A DNA stretch of 64,000 nt. Origin: Salinimicrobium profundisediminis (lineage in GTDB: Bacteria; Bacteroidota; Bacteroidia; Flavobacteriales; Flavobacteriaceae). Of this stretch, positions 9,270 through 18,732 are shown one piece after another. Made by a program: the position numbers and the translations under genes. The notes under the pieces are model-generated. The model saw only the letters and a program-made list of their open reading frames with translations. It was not told the origin of the DNA and searched no databases. The DNA lies in NCBI RefSeq assembly GCF_026241755.1, contig NZ_JAPJDA010000009.1:1-64000 (forward strand). Reading direction: 5' to 3'. The first letter of the stretch is position 1. The number at the start of each line of letters is the position of its first letter.

Positions 9270-10205
9270 ATGGAATTTATCGACTATTACAAGGTTTTAG
9301 AGCTGGATAAGAATGCTACTAAAAGTGATATAAAGAAGGCTTACCGAAAGCTGGCCCGAAAATACCACCCCGACCTCAACCCCAATGACACCGCTGCCCA
9401 AAAAAAATTTCAGCAGATCAATGAGGCTCATGAAGTGCTCATAGATCCCGAAAAGCGGAAAAAATACGACCAGTACGGCAAAGACTGGCAACATGCCGAA
9501 GAATTTGAAAAAGCAAAAGCCCAGCAACAGTATCAGCGGCAGTCTGGTAGCGGTTTTGGGGGAAGAACCGGAGGATTTGGCGGTGCAGAAAGTTTTAGCA
9601 GCGGCGGATTTGAAGGGGGGGATTTTTCTGACTTTTTTGAATCTATGTTTGGAGGAGCTGCTGGCGGAAGGCATAGAACCACCCGTTTTAGAGGGCAGGA
9701 TTACAACGCCGAACTGCAACTTAACCTCACCGATGTTTACAGAACCCACAAACAAACCCTTACCGTAAACGGAAAGAATATAAGGCTCACCATTCCTGCA
9801 GGAGTGGAAAACGGGCAAACCATAAGGATTAAAGGCTATGGCGGCGAAGGAATGAACGGCGGGCCCAACGGAGATTTGCTCCTAACTTTCGCCATTAACA
9901 ACAACAGCAGGTTTAAACGCGAAGGGCAGCATCTTTATAAAGACGTGGAGCTGGATATTTTTACGGCTATATTGGGCGGCGAACTCATGGTGGATACTTT
10001 TGACGGAAAGGTAAAACTTACCGTAAAGCCCGAAACTCAAAATGGCACTACCGTAAAGCTGAAAGGAAAAGGCTTTCCGGTATATAAAAAAGATGGCAAA
10101 TTTGGTGATCTCTTTATAACTTATACCCTAAAGATCCCAACCCACCTGAATGCTCGTGAGAAGGAACTTTTACAGGAACTGAAAAAACTGCGGAAAAATG
10201 GATGA
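9270..10205 (+). CDS. cbpA: CbpA-type DnaJ-family co-chaperone
   Basis: 311 residues: an N-terminal J domain ([23 protein letters not shown] near residues 35-37) that stimulates DnaK ATPase, a Gly/Phe-rich linker (about 88-130) and a C-terminal substrate-binding domain. There is no CxxCxGxG zinc finger, which separates it from DnaJ proper and places it with CbpA/DnaJ class B. The next gene is the CbpM modulator and overlaps it by 8 bp, which supports the CbpA assignment. A TATCTTTA box about 40 bp upstream may be the promoter. Confidence 0.9.
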   Translation: MEFIDYYKVLELDKNATKSDIKKAYRKLARKYHPDLNPNDTAAQKKFQQINEAHEVLIDPEKRKKYDQYGKDWQHAEEFEKAKAQQQYQRQSGSGFGGRTGGFGGAESFSSGGFEGGDFSDFFESMFGGAAGGRHRTTRFRGQDYNAELQLNLTDVYRTHKQTLTVNGKNIRLTIPAGVENGQTIRIKGYGGEGMNGGPNGDLLLTFAINNNSRFKREGQHLYKDVELDIFTAILGGELMVDTFDGKVKLTVKPETQNGTTVKLKGKGFPVYKKDGKFGDLFITYTLKIPTHLNAREKELLQELKKLRKNG

Positions 10206-10488
10206 TCAATATATCTCAATCGTAGAATTTTGTCACTGCTACAAACTGGAGTATTCGTTTATACAGTCGCTCACAGAACACGGCCTGATACAGACTGTGA
10301 TCATTGAAGAAAACGAATACATAGAACAGGAGCAAATAAGGGAGCTGGAACGCTTGATGCGCCTGCATTATGACCTGGATATAAACCTGGAAGGCATAGA
10401 GGCTATAAATCATTTACTTGACCGGGTTTCCCACTTACAGAATGAAGTGAGGCAGCTGCAAAATCGGCTTAAACTATATGAAGACTAA
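10198..10488 (+). CDS. cbpM: CbpM-like chaperone modulator
   Basis: A 96-aa protein with a MerR-like N-terminal fold (residues 1-65, [21 protein letters not shown]) and a C-terminal coiled coil ([19 protein letters not shown]). CbpM homologues bind the J domain of CbpA and restrain it. It overlaps cbpA by 8 bp, so the two are translationally coupled. Confidence 0.85.
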   Translation: MDDQYISIVEFCHCYKLEYSFIQSLTEHGLIQTVIIEENEYIEQEQIRELERLMRLHYDLDINLEGIEAINHLLDRVSHLQNEVRQLQNRLKLYED

Positions 10489-10503
10489 CCATTAAAACTA
10501 CTT

Positions 10504-10839
10504 ATGAAATTAGCACTTATTATTTTTACAGGAGTTACTTTACTATTATCTCTACAAACCTGCAATAACAGCCAGGCTCAGCAAGATCATCCCGCTTCGG
10601 CTGAAGCAAACGAGAAAACCATCGAGCTGGCCGGTAACATTCGGGAACAGGGAATAACCTCTTACCAATATGGTACCCATACCATTACCACTTCAGACGA
10701 CAAGTTCTATGCTCTCAAAAGTGATGCAGTAGACCTGGATAATTATGTAGAGGAAAAGGTAACTTTGGTTGCTCAAAAAATTGAAGGCTACCCTCTTTCA
10801 GGAGGCCCTGATTATTTGCTGGTGCTGGAAGTGAAATGA
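10504..10839 (+). CDS. Small exported hypothetical protein
   Basis: 111 residues with an N-terminal hydrophobic segment (about 3-18) followed by LQTC, a weak lipobox, so it may be a lipoprotein. The mature part is small and beta-rich and does not match a family I recognise. It lies 15 bp after cbpM on the same strand and may share its transcript. Function unknown. Confidence 0.7.
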   Translation: MKLALIIFTGVTLLLSLQTCNNSQAQQDHPASAEANEKTIELAGNIREQGITSYQYGTHTITTSDDKFYALKSDAVDLDNYVEEKVTLVAQKIEGYPLSGGPDYLLVLEVK

Positions 10840-11212
10840 AGTACGAAGGTAGAAGTACGAAGGTAGAAATATGTATTTCAGTTGGCAGTGCGCAGGCTTA
10901 AGTAGGCAGTGGTAAGAAAAGTAAGACTATGATTTTTTTAGATAATTGCTGGGTGTTGCCCTATCAATTTGAAAATATCTCAGTTGACATAATAGGCGCT
11001 TATCTGGAACACAGGTTGGGCTAAAGCCCTGTTTAACTGGATTTCATTAGTCCCCGACTTAAAAGTCGGGGCAATTTGTCTTTTGGGAGACATTGTTCAA
11101 ATAGTGGCTTCGACTATTTTTCACACCCTACCGATGATGAAAAAAGCTCAGCCTGGCAATCTGTTACACACTAAACTTCTAACTTCGTATTTTAAAATCT
11201 AACTCTTCAATC
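10840..11212. repeat. Non-coding gap with short repeats and two hairpins
   Basis: The 373-bp gap between two convergent genes holds no credible gene. It has a 14-bp tandem duplication (agtacgaaggtaga twice, about 10838-10867), a GGCAGT-rich block at about 10880-10915 related to one at 14553-14588, a GGGCT-AA-AGCCC hairpin (11018-11029) and a stronger CCCCGACTT-AA-AAGTCGGGG hairpin (11052-11071). The last two resemble dispersed flavobacterial extragenic elements and may also end transcription. Confidence 0.6.
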
Positions 11213-12160
11213 CTAACTACTAAGAAACTCCAGCACATTTTTCTCAATCCGCTCTTCAATCCTTGAGATGTCGGCTTTTATGAATTGTTCGCCGGTAATT
11301 TGTTCGTAAAGCTCAATGTACCTATCTGACACCGAATTGATGTACTCCTCGCTCATCTCCGGAATTTGCTGACCTTCTTTTCCCTGGAAGCCATTCTGAA
11401 TAAGCCATTGCCTTACAAATTCTTTGGAGAGTTGCTTTTGTGGTTCTCCCGAAGCTAACCTGTCAGGATAACCTTCAGCATAAAAATAACGGGAAGAATC
11501 TGGGGTATGAATCTCATCTATGAGTACAATCTCGCCATTTTTGGTCTTGCCAAATTCATATTTTGTATCTACCAGGATGAGCCCGTTTTTCTTAGCGAGT
11601 TCAGTTCCACGAAGAAAAAGTTGTCGGGTATAGATTTCGAGTGTATTGTAATCTGCTTCAGAAACAATTCCTTTTTTGAGGATCTCTTCGCGCGAAATAT
11701 CCATATCATGCTCGCCTGAATCTGCCTTGGTGGTGGGCGTAATGATAGGTGCTGCAAAAGCTTCATTTTCCTTCATACCTTCAGGCAAATGTACCCCGCA
11801 CAAACTTCGTTTTCCGCTGGCATATTCTCTGGCAGCATGGCCGGTGAGATATCCTCTTATCACCATCTCGACCTTAAAGGGCTCGCAGCTTTCCCCTACT
11901 GCCACATTAGGATCGGGCGTGGCCTGCAGCCAGTTGGGCACGATATCTTCTGTAGCTTTCATCATTTTTGTAGCCAGTTGGTTGAGGATTTGTCCTTTAT
12001 AAGGAATTCCTTTTGGCATTACAACATCAAAGGCCGATAGCCTGTCGGTCACGATCATGACCAGCCGGTTATCTTCAAGGGTGTAAACATCCCGAACTTT
12101 TCCTTTATAAACTTCTTTCTGTCCGGGAAAATTAAAATTGGTAGCGGTAATAGTGTTCAT
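11213..12160 (-). CDS. purC: Phosphoribosylaminoimidazole-succinocarboxamide synthase
   Basis: SAICAR synthase, which joins CAIR and aspartate with ATP in purine biosynthesis. Signatures: YKGKVRDVY near residue 20 (ATP-binding), [21 protein letters not shown] and [14 protein letters not shown]. About 315 residues, the longer form found in Bacteroidota. A TTG codon precedes the ATG at 12160; the ATG is the likelier start. Confidence 0.95.
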   Translation of the reverse strand: MNTITATNFNFPGQKEVYKGKVRDVYTLEDNRLVMIVTDRLSAFDVVMPKGIPYKGQILNQLATKMMKATEDIVPNWLQATPDPNVAVGESCEPFKVEMVIRGYLTGHAAREYASGKRSLCGVHLPEGMKENEAFAAPIITPTTKADSGEHDMDISREEILKKGIVSEADYNTLEIYTRQLFLRGTELAKKNGLILVDTKYEFGKTKNGEIVLIDEIHTPDSSRYFYAEGYPDRLASGEPQKQLSKEFVRQWLIQNGFQGKEGQQIPEMSEEYINSVSDRYIELYEQITGEQFIKADISRIEERIEKNVLEFLSS

Positions 12161-12182
12161 CAAAACATGAGGTTATATGAAA

Positions 12183-12204
12183 AGATCCCACGGGTGCGGG
12201 ATCT
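12183..12204 (-). terminator. Hairpin between phoH and purC
   Basis: AGATCCC and GGGATCT form a 7-bp stem just downstream of phoH on the minus strand, followed in that direction by TTTTC. It probably ends the phoH transcript. A copy of the AAAAATGNCATTTTT palindrome overlaps the phoH stop next to it. Confidence 0.6.
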
Positions 12205-12218
12205 CAAAAATGACATTT

Positions 12219-13172
12219 TTATTCGGCGTTTTCTATTCTTTTATAAGCAGCAATAATTTTCTTGACCAGTTTATGGCGAATCACATCTTTATCATCAAGA
12301 TGAATAATTCCCACCCCATCAACATCCTGCAAGACAAGAATTGCTTCTTTAAGCCCTGAAATTACCCTTTTTGGAAGGTCAATTTGGCCGGGATCACCCG
12401 TTACCATGAACTTTGCGCTCTTTCCCATCCGGGTTAAAAACATTTTCATTTGGGCATGGGTGGTATTTTGTGCTTCATCGAGAATTACAAAAGCATGGTC
12501 TAGTGTACGGCCACGCATAAAAGCAAGGGGAGCTATTTGTATCACCCCTTTTTCGATGTAGCTTTCCAGCTTTTCGTGTGGGATCATATCGCGCAGCGCA
12601 TCATAGAGCGGCTGCATGTATGGATCGAGCTTTTCTTTAAGGTCACCGGGTAGGAAACCGAGGTTTTCACCTGCTTCTACGGCAGGCCGGGTAAGAATGA
12701 TCCTTTTTACCTGCTTTTCCTTTAGCGCTTTCACTGCCAAAGCCACTCCCGTATATGTTTTTCCAGTACCGGCAGGACCAATGGCAAAAACCATATCATT
12801 CTTCTTCATCAACTCTACCAGGCGACGCTGATTGGCCGTTTGGGCACGAATCATCCTGCCACTCACGCCGTGAACCAGCACTTCCCCGCTTTCATTAGAA
12901 GTTTCATAATCTTCTTTACTCTCACTGGTAAGTACCCGTTCTATGGAATTTTCATCGAGACGATTGAATTTTCCGTAGTGGTCTATAAGCATATTGAACC
13001 TTCTGTCAAATTCTTCGAGCATTTCTTCGTTACCGTAAATGCGAAGTTTATTGCCTCTTGCCACAATTTTGAGCTTTGGAAAATATTTCTTCAAAAGCTC
13101 AATATGTGAATTTTGTTCCCCAAAAAAATCTCTGGGACTTATTTCAGAAAGTTCAATGATAAGTTCGTTCAA
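12219..13172 (-). CDS. phoH: PhoH-like ATPase
   Basis: 317 residues of the PhoH family: an N-terminal RNA-binding-like segment and a P-loop ATPase with Walker A FAIGPAGTGKT near residue 133, Walker B FVILDEAQN near 230 and MVTGDPGQIDLP near 265. Homologues are linked to RNA metabolism and stress, and the exact substrate is unsettled. The open frame starts at a TTG (13172) and no better ATG is visible upstream in frame, so a TTG start is likely. Divergent from the SAM hydrolase gene. Confidence 0.9.
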   Translation of the reverse strand: MNELIIELSEISPRDFFGEQNSHIELLKKYFPKLKIVARGNKLRIYGNEEMLEEFDRRFNMLIDHYGKFNRLDENSIERVLTSESKEDYETSNESGEVLVHGVSGRMIRAQTANQRRLVELMKKNDMVFAIGPAGTGKTYTGVALAVKALKEKQVKRIILTRPAVEAGENLGFLPGDLKEKLDPYMQPLYDALRDMIPHEKLESYIEKGVIQIAPLAFMRGRTLDHAFVILDEAQNTTHAQMKMFLTRMGKSAKFMVTGDPGQIDLPKRVISGLKEAILVLQDVDGVGIIHLDDKDVIRHKLVKKIIAAYKRIENAE

Positions 13173-13212
13173 AAGCGACCGGATTAAATTTAAAAAATGA
13201 CTTAATTATCTT

Positions 13213-13220
13213 TAGATTTG
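13213..13220 (+). promoter_or_regulatory. Bacteroidota promoter -7 box (TAGATTTG)
   Basis: TAGATTTG fits the TAnnTTTG consensus of the Bacteroidota primary sigma factor and lies 59 bp before the SAM hydrolase start codon. A -33 TTTG element is not clear. Confidence 0.45.
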
Positions 13221-13279
13221 CATTACAAACTTAGCTAAATAAAGGTTTAAGTTAGGAAAAATATTATTAGAAATTGCCC

Positions 13280-14107
13280 ATGGCCATAATTACCTTAACG
13301 ACAGATTTTGGGGAAAAAGATCATTTTGCAGGGGCAGTTAAAGGAGCGATTTACACCGAGGTACCTTCGGCAAAGATTGTAGACATCTCCCACTCCATCG
13401 CCCCGTTTCACATTACTGAAGCCTCTTACATCATTAAAAACGCCTACAGAAGCTTTCCTGAAGGCAGTATTCATATTATTGGGGTAGACTCTGAACTTAC
13501 GCCTGAAAATAAACATATTGCATTAAAACTTGATGGGCATTACTTTATTTGTGCCAATAATGGTATACTCTCTTTAATTGCTTCGGAATATGTTCCCGAA
13601 AAGATTGTAGAGATCAATATACACGATAAGGTACAGAGTAATTTTCCGGTTCTGGATGTATTTGTGAAAGTAGCCGGTCACCTGTCAAGAGGTGGCACCC
13701 TGGAAGTTATTGGAAAATCCATTCCCGGAATAAAGCAGCTAAAGGAAATGGAACCCCTTATCAATCCTGAAATGAACCAGATCAAAGGAAATGTAATTTA
13801 CATTGACAATTACGGCAATGTGGTGACAAATATTCCGAAGAAGCTGTTTGAGAAAATTGGCAAAGGCCGAAAGTTTAGTATGCGTGCCAGGACCGCTACT
13901 TTTACCGATATCTATAACACTTACAGCGAAGCCATCAATTTTGACACCGACATGATCAACCGGGAAGATGGTAAAAAACTGGCAATCTTTAATTCGGGAG
14001 GATATATTGAACTGGCAATCTACAAGAGTAACCCCAGTACGGTTGGCAGTGCCTCTACCCTCTTCGGACTCGAGTACAGGGATACGGTAACGGTGGATTT
14101 TGTTTAG
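13280..14107 (+). CDS. SAM hydrolase / SAM-dependent halogenase family protein (DUF62)
   Basis: 276 residues of the DUF62 family. Bacterial members mostly hydrolyse S-adenosylmethionine to adenosine and methionine; fluorinase and chlorinase belong to the same fold. Signatures: ITLTTDFGEKDHFAGAVKG at the N-terminus, IVDISHSIAPF, and IDNYGNVVTNIP in the middle. The TTG six bases upstream extends the frame, but the ATG at 13280 fits the family start. Hydrolase activity is more likely than halogenation here, from family frequency only. Confidence 0.88.
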   Translation: MAIITLTTDFGEKDHFAGAVKGAIYTEVPSAKIVDISHSIAPFHITEASYIIKNAYRSFPEGSIHIIGVDSELTPENKHIALKLDGHYFICANNGILSLIASEYVPEKIVEINIHDKVQSNFPVLDVFVKVAGHLSRGGTLEVIGKSIPGIKQLKEMEPLINPEMNQIKGNVIYIDNYGNVVTNIPKKLFEKIGKGRKFSMRARTATFTDIYNTYSEAINFDTDMINREDGKKLAIFNSGGYIELAIYKSNPSTVGSASTLFGLEYRDTVTVDFV

Positions 14108-14258
14108 CGCAAAGGCGGTTTTCAGTTTTCGGTTCTCAATTGTCCGTTTTTGTTATTGGTTAATTAGGTATAGTGAATAGTTGATTAGAATAATCTACTC
14201 TCGTTTTACTATCCTCTTTTTATTTGATGAAAATTTTTAAATATAAGTTGAAAATAAT

Positions 14259-14579
14259 ATGTTGATCCGGATCGTAAAAATGACTTTTGAAACTTCAGAA
14301 ACTGAAGATTTTCAGGAGCTATTTCAGCAGAATAAAGAAAAGATCAGAGGCTTTGAAGGCTGTGAATTTTTAGAACTCTATCGAGATAAGAACAATAAAA
14401 ATATCTTTTTTACGTACAGTTACTGGCAAAATGAAGAGGCCCTGGAAAATTATCGCGGTTCTTTCCTTTTTAAAGAAGTTTGGAGCGAGACCAGGAAAAT
14501 GTTTGCCGCTAAACCTGAAGCGTGGAGCGTGGATAAAATATGGACCTCAGGTTCAGTAGGCAGTGCCAGTTTTAAGTAG
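14259..14579 (+). CDS. Antibiotic biosynthesis monooxygenase (ABM) fold protein
   Basis: 106 residues with the small ferredoxin-like ABM fold (MLIRIVKMTFE..., FLELYRDKNNKNIFFTYSYWQNEEAL). Members act as quinol or heme monooxygenases or have unknown roles. The last ten residues (SGSVGSASFK) are encoded by a GGCAGT-rich repeat that also occurs in the non-coding gap near 10880, so the C-terminus seems to have been extended by an intergenic repeat. Confidence 0.8.
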   Translation: MLIRIVKMTFETSETEDFQELFQQNKEKIRGFEGCEFLELYRDKNNKNIFFTYSYWQNEEALENYRGSFLFKEVWSETRKMFAAKPEAWSVDKIWTSGSVGSASFK

Positions 14580-14684
14580 GCAGTAGGTTTCGCGTTCAGG
14601 GTTTAAAATAGATTGGAATTTGGAATTTGGGATTTGGATTTTTTTTACCTTAAACAATATTCAATATACATTATACATTAAAAA

Positions 14685-15419
14685 GTGTTAGCAGTTTTAA
14701 AGAAAGAAATTAACGCATTTTTCGCCTCTCCCACAGGCTATCTGGTCATAGGGCTATTTCTCGTGGTGAACGGACTTTTTCTTTGGGTCTTTAAAGGCGA
14801 GTATAATATCCTGGACAGCGGGTTTGCCAATCTGGAGCCCTTTTTTACGCTTGCACCCTGGGTGTTTTTATTTCTCATACCGGCAATTTCCATGAAGAGT
14901 TTTTCCGAAGAAATAAAACAGGGAACATTAGAATTACTACTTACCAAACCTTTAACAACTGTAGAACTGGTACTGGGTAAATACCTGGGGGCACTTGTTT
15001 TAATACTTCTTGCCATTTTACCAACGCTGCTGTACATTGTGGCTATCTGGTATTTAATGAGTCCGGGCGGAGACCTGGACAGCGGCGTCATTCTTGGTTC
15101 CTATTTAGGGCTCATCTTTCTTGGCGCCTGCTATGCCGCCGTCGGGATTTTTGCCTCCATACTTTCCCCAAACCAAATTGTATCTTTTATACTTGCCATT
15201 TTTCTTTGCTTTATCGCTTATTTTGCTTTTGAAGCCCTGGCAACTCTGAATATATTTGGCAGCGGAGCATTTGGAGTGGAAGAACTGGGTCTCAATGCAC
15301 ATTATGAGAGCATTAGCCGGGGGATTATTGACACCCGGGATGTCATCTATTTTTTAAGTTTCATCTTTCTTTTCCTGGCGCTCACCAGCTTTATTCTTAA
15401 CAAAAAAAAACAATCCTGA
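14685..15419 (+). CDS. gldF: Gliding motility ABC transporter permease GldF
   Basis: 244 residues with six predicted membrane segments, of the ABC-2 permease type and starting at a GTG. With GldG (next gene, 1 bp away) and the ATPase GldA (not in this window) it forms an ABC transporter associated with flavobacterial gliding and Bacteroidota surface functions. Recognisable parts: an N-terminal helix pair (about 20-75) with SMKSFSEEIKQGTLELLLTKP between helices, typical of GldF/NosY-type permeases. Confidence 0.92.
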   Translation: MLAVLKKEINAFFASPTGYLVIGLFLVVNGLFLWVFKGEYNILDSGFANLEPFFTLAPWVFLFLIPAISMKSFSEEIKQGTLELLLTKPLTTVELVLGKYLGALVLILLAILPTLLYIVAIWYLMSPGGDLDSGVILGSYLGLIFLGACYAAVGIFASILSPNQIVSFILAIFLCFIAYFAFEALATLNIFGSGAFGVEELGLNAHYESISRGIIDTRDVIYFLSFIFLFLALTSFILNKKKQS

Positions 15420-15420
15420 A

Positions 15421-17094
15421 ATGAAGTCTCAAAAATCGCATTTTTGGAAGGTATTTTTGTTGTTGCTCGCAATCATCGGGATTAACGTGCTTTCCTATAA
15501 TTTCTTCGGAAGGTTTGACCTCACTGCCGATAAACGCTATACTTTATCTGAAGCTTCAGAAGAAATCATTTCCAAAGCCGAAGCGCCTGTAATTATCGAT
15601 ATTTTTCTGGAAGGAGAATTTCCACCCGAATTTAGGAGGTTACAGGTAGAGACCAGGCAGCTGCTCGAAGAATTTGCCGCTGTAAACCCTCAAATCAAAT
15701 ACCGGTTTACCAACCCCCTTGAAGAAGGTGGCAATGCTAATGATATTGCCACACAATTCTATGAAATGGGGATGACCCCCGCACGTATCAATGTGGTGGA
15801 AAACGGCCGAACAAGCGAAGCCATAGTGTTTCCCTGGGCCATGGCCAACTTCGGAAATAAATCGGTTGCCATTCCTTTACTGAAAAATCAGTTGGGAGCA
15901 ACCACCGAAGATCGCGTGGCAGCATCGGTACAACAACTGGAATATGCTTTTGCTGATGCTTTCTCAAAACTACTGGAGCCAAAGCGTAAAAAAGTGGCGG
16001 TAATGCGAGGTAACGGTGAGCTTGAAGACAGGTATATAGCCGACTTTATCAGGAAAATTCAGGAATATTATTACATAGCACCCTTTACTTTAGATTCTGT
16101 AACTGTAGATCCTCAGGGAACCCTGGCACAGCTTAAGGAGTATGATTTGGTGATAGAAGCTAAACCCACTGAACCTTACACAGAAGCCGAAAAATTGGTT
16201 TTAGACCAATATCTCATGAACGGCGGAAAACAATTATGGTTGATAGAACATGCTGCGATGGAAACCGACAGCCTTTTCACGCCTGCAGCAACTGCCTTTG
16301 CCCTACCCCGCGACCTGAACTTAGGAGATTATTTCTTTAAGTACGGCTTAAGAATTAATCCGGCACTTGTCAAAGACCTTTACTCGGCTCCTATAGTTTT
16401 GGCTACTGGCTCGGGCAACAACGCCCAGTTCAATCCTTATCCCTGGTTTTATTTTCCGATTTCTTCCTCCCCTTCAACTCATCCTGTGGTGAACAACCTG
16501 GAGGCAGTAAAGTTTGAATACGCCAGCCCCATCGACACCCTCAAAAATAACATTGATAAAACGGTACTCTTAGCTACTTCTCCCCGATCTGCAGTTGTGG
16601 GTCTTCCAAGAGAAATAAGTTTGGAAGAGATCACCGCAAAGCCCGACCCATCCGAATTTACTTCAGGTGAACTGCCTTTAGCCGTTCTTTTTGAAGGAAA
16701 TTTCAGTTCAGTTTATGACAACCGAATTTTGCCATTTGTACTTAATAACTTCCGAAGTAAAAGTGAAGAAACAAAAATGCTGGTGATAAGCGATGGTGAT
16801 GTCATTAAAAATCAGTTACAACGAGGGGAGCCGCTTGAGTTGGGCTATGATCGTTATACGGGCACAACATATGGCAACAGGGAATTTTTACTCAATGCAG
16901 TCAATTATCTCCTGGATGACACCGGACTCATCAACATTCGGAGTAAAGAGGTGAAAATAGCATTTCTCGACCCCGAAAAAGTGGAAGAGGAAAGAACCTT
17001 TTGGCAAATGATGAATATTGCACTCCCAATTGGCCTGCTGGCACTGTTTGCAGCATTGTTTAGGGCAATAAGGAGAAATAAATACGTAAAGTAG
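15421..17094 (+). CDS. gldG: Gliding motility-associated ABC transporter substrate-binding protein GldG
   Basis: 557 residues with an N-terminal membrane anchor (about 11-28), a large extracytoplasmic ABC-transport-auxiliary domain (FDLTADKRYTLS, VMRGNGELED) and a C-terminal membrane helix (about 527-545). It follows gldF after one base, so the two are cotranslated. A variant of the recurrent palindrome (AAAAATCGCATTTTT) is embedded in its first codons. Confidence 0.93.
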   Translation: MKSQKSHFWKVFLLLLAIIGINVLSYNFFGRFDLTADKRYTLSEASEEIISKAEAPVIIDIFLEGEFPPEFRRLQVETRQLLEEFAAVNPQIKYRFTNPLEEGGNANDIATQFYEMGMTPARINVVENGRTSEAIVFPWAMANFGNKSVAIPLLKNQLGATTEDRVAASVQQLEYAFADAFSKLLEPKRKKVAVMRGNGELEDRYIADFIRKIQEYYYIAPFTLDSVTVDPQGTLAQLKEYDLVIEAKPTEPYTEAEKLVLDQYLMNGGKQLWLIEHAAMETDSLFTPAATAFALPRDLNLGDYFFKYGLRINPALVKDLYSAPIVLATGSGNNAQFNPYPWFYFPISSSPSTHPVVNNLEAVKFEYASPIDTLKNNIDKTVLLATSPRSAVVGLPREISLEEITAKPDPSEFTSGELPLAVLFEGNFSSVYDNRILPFVLNNFRSKSEETKMLVISDGDVIKNQLQRGEPLELGYDRYTGTTYGNREFLLNAVNYLLDDTGLINIRSKEVKIAFLDPEKVEEERTFWQMMNIALPIGLLALFAALFRAIRRNKYVK

Positions 17095-17244
17095 AAGCAC
17101 TTCTTCAGGAAAGCCTTTGTTTATTAACAATTTCAGAATATAAAAAACATAAGATGCTGAAAATGACATTTTTGAAAGGTATTTTAGAGGATTTACTGTT
17201 AATAAAAAATGACTCCTGCTTTCATGCCTTTTGAAGGATTAGGA

Positions 17245-17252
17245 TATATTTG
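17245..17252 (+). promoter_or_regulatory. Bacteroidota promoter -7 box for dnaN (TATATTTG)
   Basis: TATATTTG matches TAnnTTTG and lies 27 bp upstream of the dnaN start codon. The candidate -33 element upstream is unclear; a TTTTG 12 bp upstream is closer than usual. Confidence 0.5.
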
Positions 17253-17279
17253 TATCAAGATTAACTTATTACGAAGCCA

Positions 17280-18398
17280 ATGAAATTTATTGTATCGAGC
17301 ACATATTTGCTAAAACAGCTACAAATACTGGGGGGTGTGATTAACAATAACAACACTCTGCCTATTCTGGATAACTTCCTTTTTGAATTAAATCAAGACG
17401 AACTTACCGTTTCTGCATCAGATTTGGAGACTACAATGTCTGCCAAACTTTCTGTAGAATCTGATTCTGAAGGAAAAATTGCAGTGCCTGCCCGCCTGTT
17501 ACTGGAAACTTTAAAGACTTTTCCGGAACAGCCGCTGACTTTTGTAGTGGAAGATAACAATACCATTGAGCTAAGTTCTAACCACGGGAAGTATGCCCTG
17601 GCTTATGCCGGCGGTGAAGAATTCCCAAAGGCTGTGAGCCTTGAAGAGCCAAGCAGTACTGCTATTGTGGGAGATATTTTGGCAACGGCCATTAGCAAAA
17701 CCATTTTTGCTTCGGGAAATGACGACCTGAGACCTGTAATGAGTGGGGTATTTTTCCAGTTCACCCAGGACAGCCTTACTTTTGTAGCTACAGATGCTCA
17801 TAAACTGGTAAAATATTCTCGAAACGATATTGCGGCTTCTCAAACGGCAGAATTTATTATGCCGAAAAAACCCCTGAACCTGTTAAAAGGAATTCTTTCG
17901 GGTTCAGATTCTGAAGTTATTATTGAATACAACGAGTCAAACGCACGTTTTACTTTTGAAGACACCACTTTGGTTTGCCGACTTATTGACGGGAAATATC
18001 CGAATTATGAAGCGGTAATCCCTAAGGAAAATCCGAATAAACTGGTCATTGACCGCGGGCAATTCCTTAGCTCAGTAAAAAGGGTCTCTATTTTCTCTAA
18101 TAAAACAACACACCAGGTTCGCCTGAAGATTGCAGGTGCTGAACTAAATATTTCTGCGGAAGATGTAGATTACAGCAACAAGGCCGAGGAACGGCTTACC
18201 TGTTCTTACCAGGGAGACGATATGCAAATTGGATTTAATTCCCGTTTTCTTACCGAAATGCTTTCGAACCTTAATGCTAATGAAGTGCAGCTTGAAATGA
18301 GCCTTCCAAACCGCGCCGGAATACTTACTCCTGTAGACGGATTAGATGATGGAGAGCAGGTAACAATGCTTGTGATGCCGGTAATGTTGAACAATTAA
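17280..18398 (+). CDS. dnaN: DNA polymerase III beta subunit (sliding clamp)
   Basis: 372 residues, the normal length for the ring-shaped clamp that tethers DNA polymerase III to DNA. It starts MKFIVSSTYLLKQLQILGGV and ends MLVMPVMLNN, the characteristic C-terminal segment near the partner-binding pocket. Its neighbours are gldG and a DUF4870 gene rather than dnaA, as is usual in Bacteroidota. Confidence 0.97.
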   Translation: MKFIVSSTYLLKQLQILGGVINNNNTLPILDNFLFELNQDELTVSASDLETTMSAKLSVESDSEGKIAVPARLLLETLKTFPEQPLTFVVEDNNTIELSSNHGKYALAYAGGEEFPKAVSLEEPSSTAIVGDILATAISKTIFASGNDDLRPVMSGVFFQFTQDSLTFVATDAHKLVKYSRNDIAASQTAEFIMPKKPLNLLKGILSGSDSEVIIEYNESNARFTFEDTTLVCRLIDGKYPNYEAVIPKENPNKLVIDRGQFLSSVKRVSIFSNKTTHQVRLKIAGAELNISAEDVDYSNKAEERLTCSYQGDDMQIGFNSRFLTEMLSNLNANEVQLEMSLPNRAGILTPVDGLDDGEQVTMLVMPVMLNN

Positions 18399-18410
18399 AT
18401 CGCTGCGCTG

Positions 18411-18473
18411 TTAGATTTTAGATTTTAGATTTTAGATTTTAGATTTTAGATTTTAGATTTTAGATTTTAGATT
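18411..18473. repeat. Nine perfect copies of heptamer TTAGATT
   Basis: 63 bases made of exactly nine TTAGATT units begin 12 bp after the dnaN stop codon. Short heptamer repeats of this kind are common in flavobacterial intergenic DNA and probably vary in copy number. Confidence 0.9.
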
Positions 18474-18540
18474 GCCTCCTTCGGAGGCTGTTAGATAAAA
18501 AAATACCCTCTGAAAAATGACATTTTTCAGAGGGTATTTT
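18474..18540. terminator. Two hairpins ending dnaN, one a 41-bp perfect odd palindrome
   Basis: GCCTCC-TTC-GGAGGC (18474-18488) is followed by a perfect 20-bp stem with a single central A (18500-18540) ending in TATTTT on both strands. The long stem contains the AAAAATGACATTTTT motif in its centre. It can serve as a bidirectional terminator between dnaN and the oppositely oriented DUF4870 gene. The 18541-18732 remainder holds no gene I can support. Confidence 0.75.
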
Positions 18541-18732
18541 ACTTTATATCTTTCTCTTCTTTGGAAGAAGATTTATTTTGACCAGAATGGGAAACTCACT
18601 ACGCTTGACAATACTTCAGAAAAAAACCTACAGAGTGAAAAATCACCTTGCAGGTTCGTTTTATTTAATTGTGCTTCTAATTTTATTAGTGTTACCTCAA
18701 GCGGAAACTTCTCTTTAAACGCCCAAAGCCTA

